Source: Cavia porcellus (lineage: Eukaryota; Chordata; Mammalia; Rodentia; Caviidae). From it: a DNA stretch of 64,000 nucleotides. Every line of letters begins with the position of its first letter. Position 1 is the first letter of the stretch. Of this stretch, positions 61,091 to 64,000 are shown in pieces. The notes under the pieces were generated by a model, which was not told the DNA's origin, ran no database searches, and worked only from the letters and a program-made list of their open reading frames with translations. The translations under genes and the position numbers were made by a program. The stretch lies in NCBI RefSeq assembly GCF_034190915.1, contig NW_026947503.1:24882532-24946531 (forward strand), written 5' to 3'.

Positions 61091-62389
61091 AAAAACAAAC
61101 CAGTAAGAAATCACCAGTTAATAGATTACACATTATCGTCTTAGAGATAGTTGCTCAAGTCACAGTATCAAAGCATACAAAGTGAACATTCAAACAGAGA
61201 GACTGCAAACAGTTGTGTTCAATGATCCAACAAAAAACATTAATATTTAACACCCCTAAACACACTTGCAGTTGTATCCTTTAGAGCACTTTTTTCCCTC
61301 TTTTTTTTAACAACAAAATTTACACATTTTGGGTTTTATTACTCCTTAGTTCTTATTACTTTTTTTTTGGAAGAGAATAAAGTCAAATATGGCAAAACAA
61401 AGCTGTCAGTCAAAACCAAGGATAGACATAGTACATGATGTAAGAACAGAGTACAAGGTTATCAACAATGGTTACCATAATGTCTCTTGTTTCCTTAAAA
61501 AGAATTGTCTATCTCATTAGGTATTATAAAGTTGAACAAAACAATAGAGAACAAGACCAATAAAACTTGAACATTGTAAACATTATAGGACTTCCAAAGG
61601 AGATAATAGTCAAACCAGAATGGGCATCTTAGTGAATCTTATTTGCCTTCAAAGTAGTTGCCTGTACCCCCAAACTTGATACTATCATACAGAATGGAAC
61701 AGAGTCTAATCAGTCAAAACAAGATAGTGGGAGTATTATAGGACTTCAAAACAAGTTAATAGGAAGTCAAAAAAAGTTACTATAATATATCCTGCTAATT
61801 TTTTAAATTTTTTCCCTTAATTAAAAAAAACATAAAAAATAATTAAATAATTTTTTAATGAATAAGGGAGAGATTGAGATAAAAGAGGACATAACAACAT
61901 AACAATACAGGTCAAAGCATGACAGTTTCAGCAACCTAGTGCTTCACCACCAAATAACCCGATTTAATAGTAGTTACCATAGTGTCTGTCTTTTTCCTTG
62001 AAATATTTTAATATAACTTCATATACTATAGTCCATAGAGTTTTTAATTTACTGGTGATCTCTTTGAATCTGCTTTATGTATTCTATATTTTTTCTATAT
62101 TCTTCACCAAATGGTTCTCTCCTTTGAGTTCCTCTCTTCTTCTGTCTGTGTCTACTTAGGGGTGCTTAGTATTTCTTTTTATTAATCTTCTTATATCTTG
62201 CTTTATTTGACTAAATATTTCAGTTTTGAACTCATCTATGAGGTCCCGAATATATCTCTTTATGTCCACTGGCGCTGTGTCTGATATTGCATGTTTGCTG
62301 TTCTCATTCTCCTTTGTATTTACCTGTCCTGGGTCAATGTTCTCAGGATTGGGACCTGGGGACTTTTTGTTGTTGCTTCCTCTTCCCAT
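60230..62389 (-). pseudogene. L1-type ORF1 of the half-LINE, split by an insertion
   Basis: ATG at 62389-62387 begins 'MGRGSNNKKSPGPNPENIDP', with an acidic/basic coil-like N-terminus to about 62046. After the inserted segment (60964-62031) the frame continues 'MERWQICLKETKDRLSKLED', then the RRM-type part 'NLRIKNVNEEAGVQTKKLQ' and 'LFTEIVKENFPNIGKGNDIL', and the C-terminal block 'GRPIRIMADF' near 60500-60530. Stops and shifts disrupt the C-terminus. It is better preserved in its middle than the ORF1 at 55960-56968. Confidence 0.8.
60964..62031 (-). mobile_element. 5'-truncated copy of the half-LINE tail, with 14-bp duplication
   Basis: An insertion into ORF1 flanked by tccatagagttttt at 60950-60963 and 62032-62045. 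Its left end is the same 'taaattttatttaaaa' 3' terminus. Its body matches the neighbouring tail, for example 'agtcaaaccagaatgggcat' against 'atcaaaccagaatgtgtatt'. It contains an (aaaac)n stretch at 61045-61088. Confidence 0.8.
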
Positions 62390-62714
62390 CTTTTTGCTTC
62401 TTCCAGGAGGCCCCAGTTTCTTTCTTTGTTGTTAGCAATTCTTCTGAAGCACGCTGGCTAGATGACCCTTCCCACTGCAGTGTGCTAGTGAGTTGCAGAC
62501 AGGTACAGCATATGCCGGCCCCTCCTCTCCAGATCAGTCAAGCTGCTGTGGCCTGAGCTACTGTATTACTTTACGTAGCCTCCCCTCTGGACCAGCCAAA
62601 CTTCTCTAGAATTAGTTTTTTAAAAAGTAAAATTGGAACAATATTCACCTATGAAAAATATGCAACTAAATTGTTTTTAGTATAGAGAGTTGCACACACA
62701 GAGAAAATGATGTT

Positions 62715-62803
62715 ATAGGTCCAGGGGTTTGGCTCATTGGTATAAGAGCCTGTTTGGCAAGTGTAAGCTTGTGAGTTCAATCCCTGATACCAAAAAAAAA
62801 AGA
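62715..62803 (+). mobile_element. ID SINE
   Basis: 'ccaggggtttggctcattgg' to 'caatccctgatacc', then an A run. Diverged ID, about 370 bp before the kinase exon. Confidence 0.85.
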
Positions 62804-63172
62804 CATTATCAGATCAGTTCTGTGGTCTTTTGTCTGTATTTTACCCATCCTCCCCCTTGCTCCTAGTTATTCTGCATGGTTTTGCTCTTATTTTTCAGGT
62901 CTAATATTTTTTCCCAGTGTCCACAGTTTTTCTCTGATATTCTGATCAGTTTTCGCCTGATCCTGCTTGTGAGAGACCTACTAGGACTTTAGTCTGCTCT
63001 TCTCTCATTACTTCCCTGGCCCATTTCTTCTGCTGTGTATTTGCTGGGTGTTAAGTTTCTCCCTGTTAGTTCTGCAGGTCAGTTTTGACCTTGTCCTTAC
63101 ATGAGGACACCAGTGCACCAAGGATCAGGACTGAGAAATATTCTGTTCAACCGTGGCTGTACTATGTTTTAG
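62804..63172. other. Intron end before the kinase exon
   Basis: Pyrimidine-rich unique sequence ending in the acceptor 'actatgttttag'. An in-frame ATG at 63085 lies in intron and is not a start. Confidence 0.6.
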
Positions 63173-63447
63173 GATGCGAAGAGATTGAATTCAGCCAGCT
63201 CATCTTCAGAGAGGACTTCCTCAATGACAGCTACTTTGGGGGCCACCTGCGTGGCCAGATTGCCACAGAGGAGCTGCACTTTGGGGAAGGCGTACACCGC
63301 AAGGCCTTTCGCAGCACAGTGATGCGGGGCCTCACACCCGTCTTCCAGCCCGGCCACGCCTGTGTGCTCAAGGTGCACAATGCTGTAGCCTATGGGACCA
63401 GAAATAATGATGAGCTCATCCAAAGGAACTACAAGCTTGCAGCCCAG
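63173..63447 (+). CDS. ALPK2: ALPK2 exon: start of alpha-kinase catalytic domain
   Basis: The acceptor 'gttttag' ends at 63172 and the donor 'gtgggt' starts at 63448. The exon is 275 nt, enters in phase 1 (G plus GA gives Gly) and leaves in phase 0. It reads '[16 protein letters not shown]' onward and ends 'QRNYKLAAQ'. This is the N-lobe of the alpha-kinase fold, a family that includes the TRPM6/7, eEF2K and myosin heavy-chain kinases and phosphorylates Ser/Thr. '[10 protein letters not shown]' is the conserved beta-hairpin. In '[12 protein letters not shown]' the Lys at 63370-63372 is the expected ATP-contacting lysine. The rest of the domain (metal-binding Asp, zinc-binding Cys/His, C-lobe) lies on exons beyond the window. 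No stop or frameshift is seen, so the gene looks intact here. Confidence 0.95.
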
Positions 63448-64000
63448 GTGGGTCTGTCTGCTCCAAGGCATACTGTGGGTGTGTCACCCACAGTAATATG
63501 AAGTACAGATCAGACTCGGGTTGAAAGGGATGTGTCTCCAAAAGGCTGATTTTCTTCATTTGGGGTGTGGGTTCAGGCTGAATTCTGGGAGTCACTTTTA
63601 AGTCCTCAAGATTCATTTGTTGGCCTCATGCCAACCTGTTGTAACTCAGCCAAAGCCTTGGAGACACCTCAGCAGTTTGAACATGGGGTGTGCTCATTTC
63701 TCTCCTTGGGAAATCTGAAGAAATGCCCTAGGGTTTGAAGCTACTTAGATGTAGGATGATAAAGGTTCTAAGTGACAGATCTTAGGATGCCAGGATCTGC
63801 CAGGATCACCAATAACAGATAAAATCAGCACTAAATTGTTGAGTGTTTTCTTTGATATTTACAGAGGGGACAGTGCAGTGAGTATACTCAGAAGGGTCAG
63901 CACGGATCTGTTTCCTGTTTTTCTCATTTTAGTTTAACAGTACTCTTAAAACATGATGAGCGATTGACCCCAGTCTCTAGCTAAGTTCTCACCTCTCTTA
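63448..64000. other. ALPK2 intron after the first kinase exon
   Basis: It starts with donor 'gtgggt'. No further exon or repeat is recognised before the window ends. Confidence 0.6.

Larger units (their letters stand above)
58922..62640 (-). mobile_element. HAL1-like half-LINE (ORF1, no ORF2), reverse strand
   Basis: On the minus strand: a 5' region (62390-62640), an L1-type ORF1 (62389 to about 60230), then about 1.3 kb of AT-rich tail ending 'tttttaaattttatttaaag' at about 58925. I find no endonuclease, RT or C-terminal ORF2 motif in the tail. The last roughly 390 bp resemble the 3' UTR of the L1 at 50471-50830, as expected if L1 machinery copied it. Half-LINEs of this layout (HAL1) are known in mammals. 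An internally deleted ordinary L1 is the alternative. A second copy of the same tail sits inside it. Confidence 0.6.

Noticed and set aside
63085..63172. Possible alternative first exon with ATG at 63085
   Set aside because: The reading continues into the kinase exon only because no stop intervenes. The strong acceptor at 63172 and the phase match with the microexon show it is intron.
1..64000. CRISPR arrays, operons, bacterial-type systems
   Set aside because: Nothing of the kind is present. The sequence is vertebrate nuclear DNA, and the only regular arrays are microsatellites and retroelement repeats.

Overview
The window is a piece of a rodent nuclear genome. The signs are an AT-rich intronic landscape, splice-bounded vertebrate exons, MIR/L2 relics, MaLR-type LTRs, LINE-1, 7SL-derived B1 SINEs and many tRNA-Ala-derived ID SINEs. 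The ID core, with 'gctcagcggcataag', and the frequent B1-plus-ID composites resemble beaver-like (Castorimorpha) genomes. That species guess is from memory and only moderate.

One protein-coding gene is present: ALPK2 (alpha-protein kinase 2), on the + strand and incomplete at both ends. Five coding exons are visible, at 31787-35171 (giant exon), 40414-40561 and 45783-45910 (two halves of the second Ig-like domain), 46009-46044 (36-nt microexon) and 63173-63447 (first exon of the alpha-kinase N-lobe). All splice sites are AG/GT and the phases join as 1, 2, 1, 1. The exons for the N-terminal Ig domain and the next roughly 500 residues are not seen, so positions 1-31786 look like one long intron. 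The rest of the kinase domain lies beyond 64000.

The introns hold no other intact gene. There is an RPL23A processed pseudogene (about 29990-30510, minus), a mariner transposase fossil (about 18560-18990), and about 30 SINEs, many with clear target-site duplications. At least seven MaLR-like LTRs are present, with old L1 fragments throughout.

The 17-kb intron before the kinase exon is dominated by LINE material. An old + strand L1 (50085-50470 and 57858-58720) is split by a nearly full-length younger minus-strand L1 (50471-57857) with two monomer-like repeats at its 5' end. Next to it, at about 58922-62640, is an element with an L1-type ORF1 and a long repeat-rich tail but no visible ORF2. 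It looks like a half-LINE (HAL1-type) and is itself interrupted by another copy of the same tail, flanked by a 14-bp duplication. I consider this the most interesting non-genic signal.
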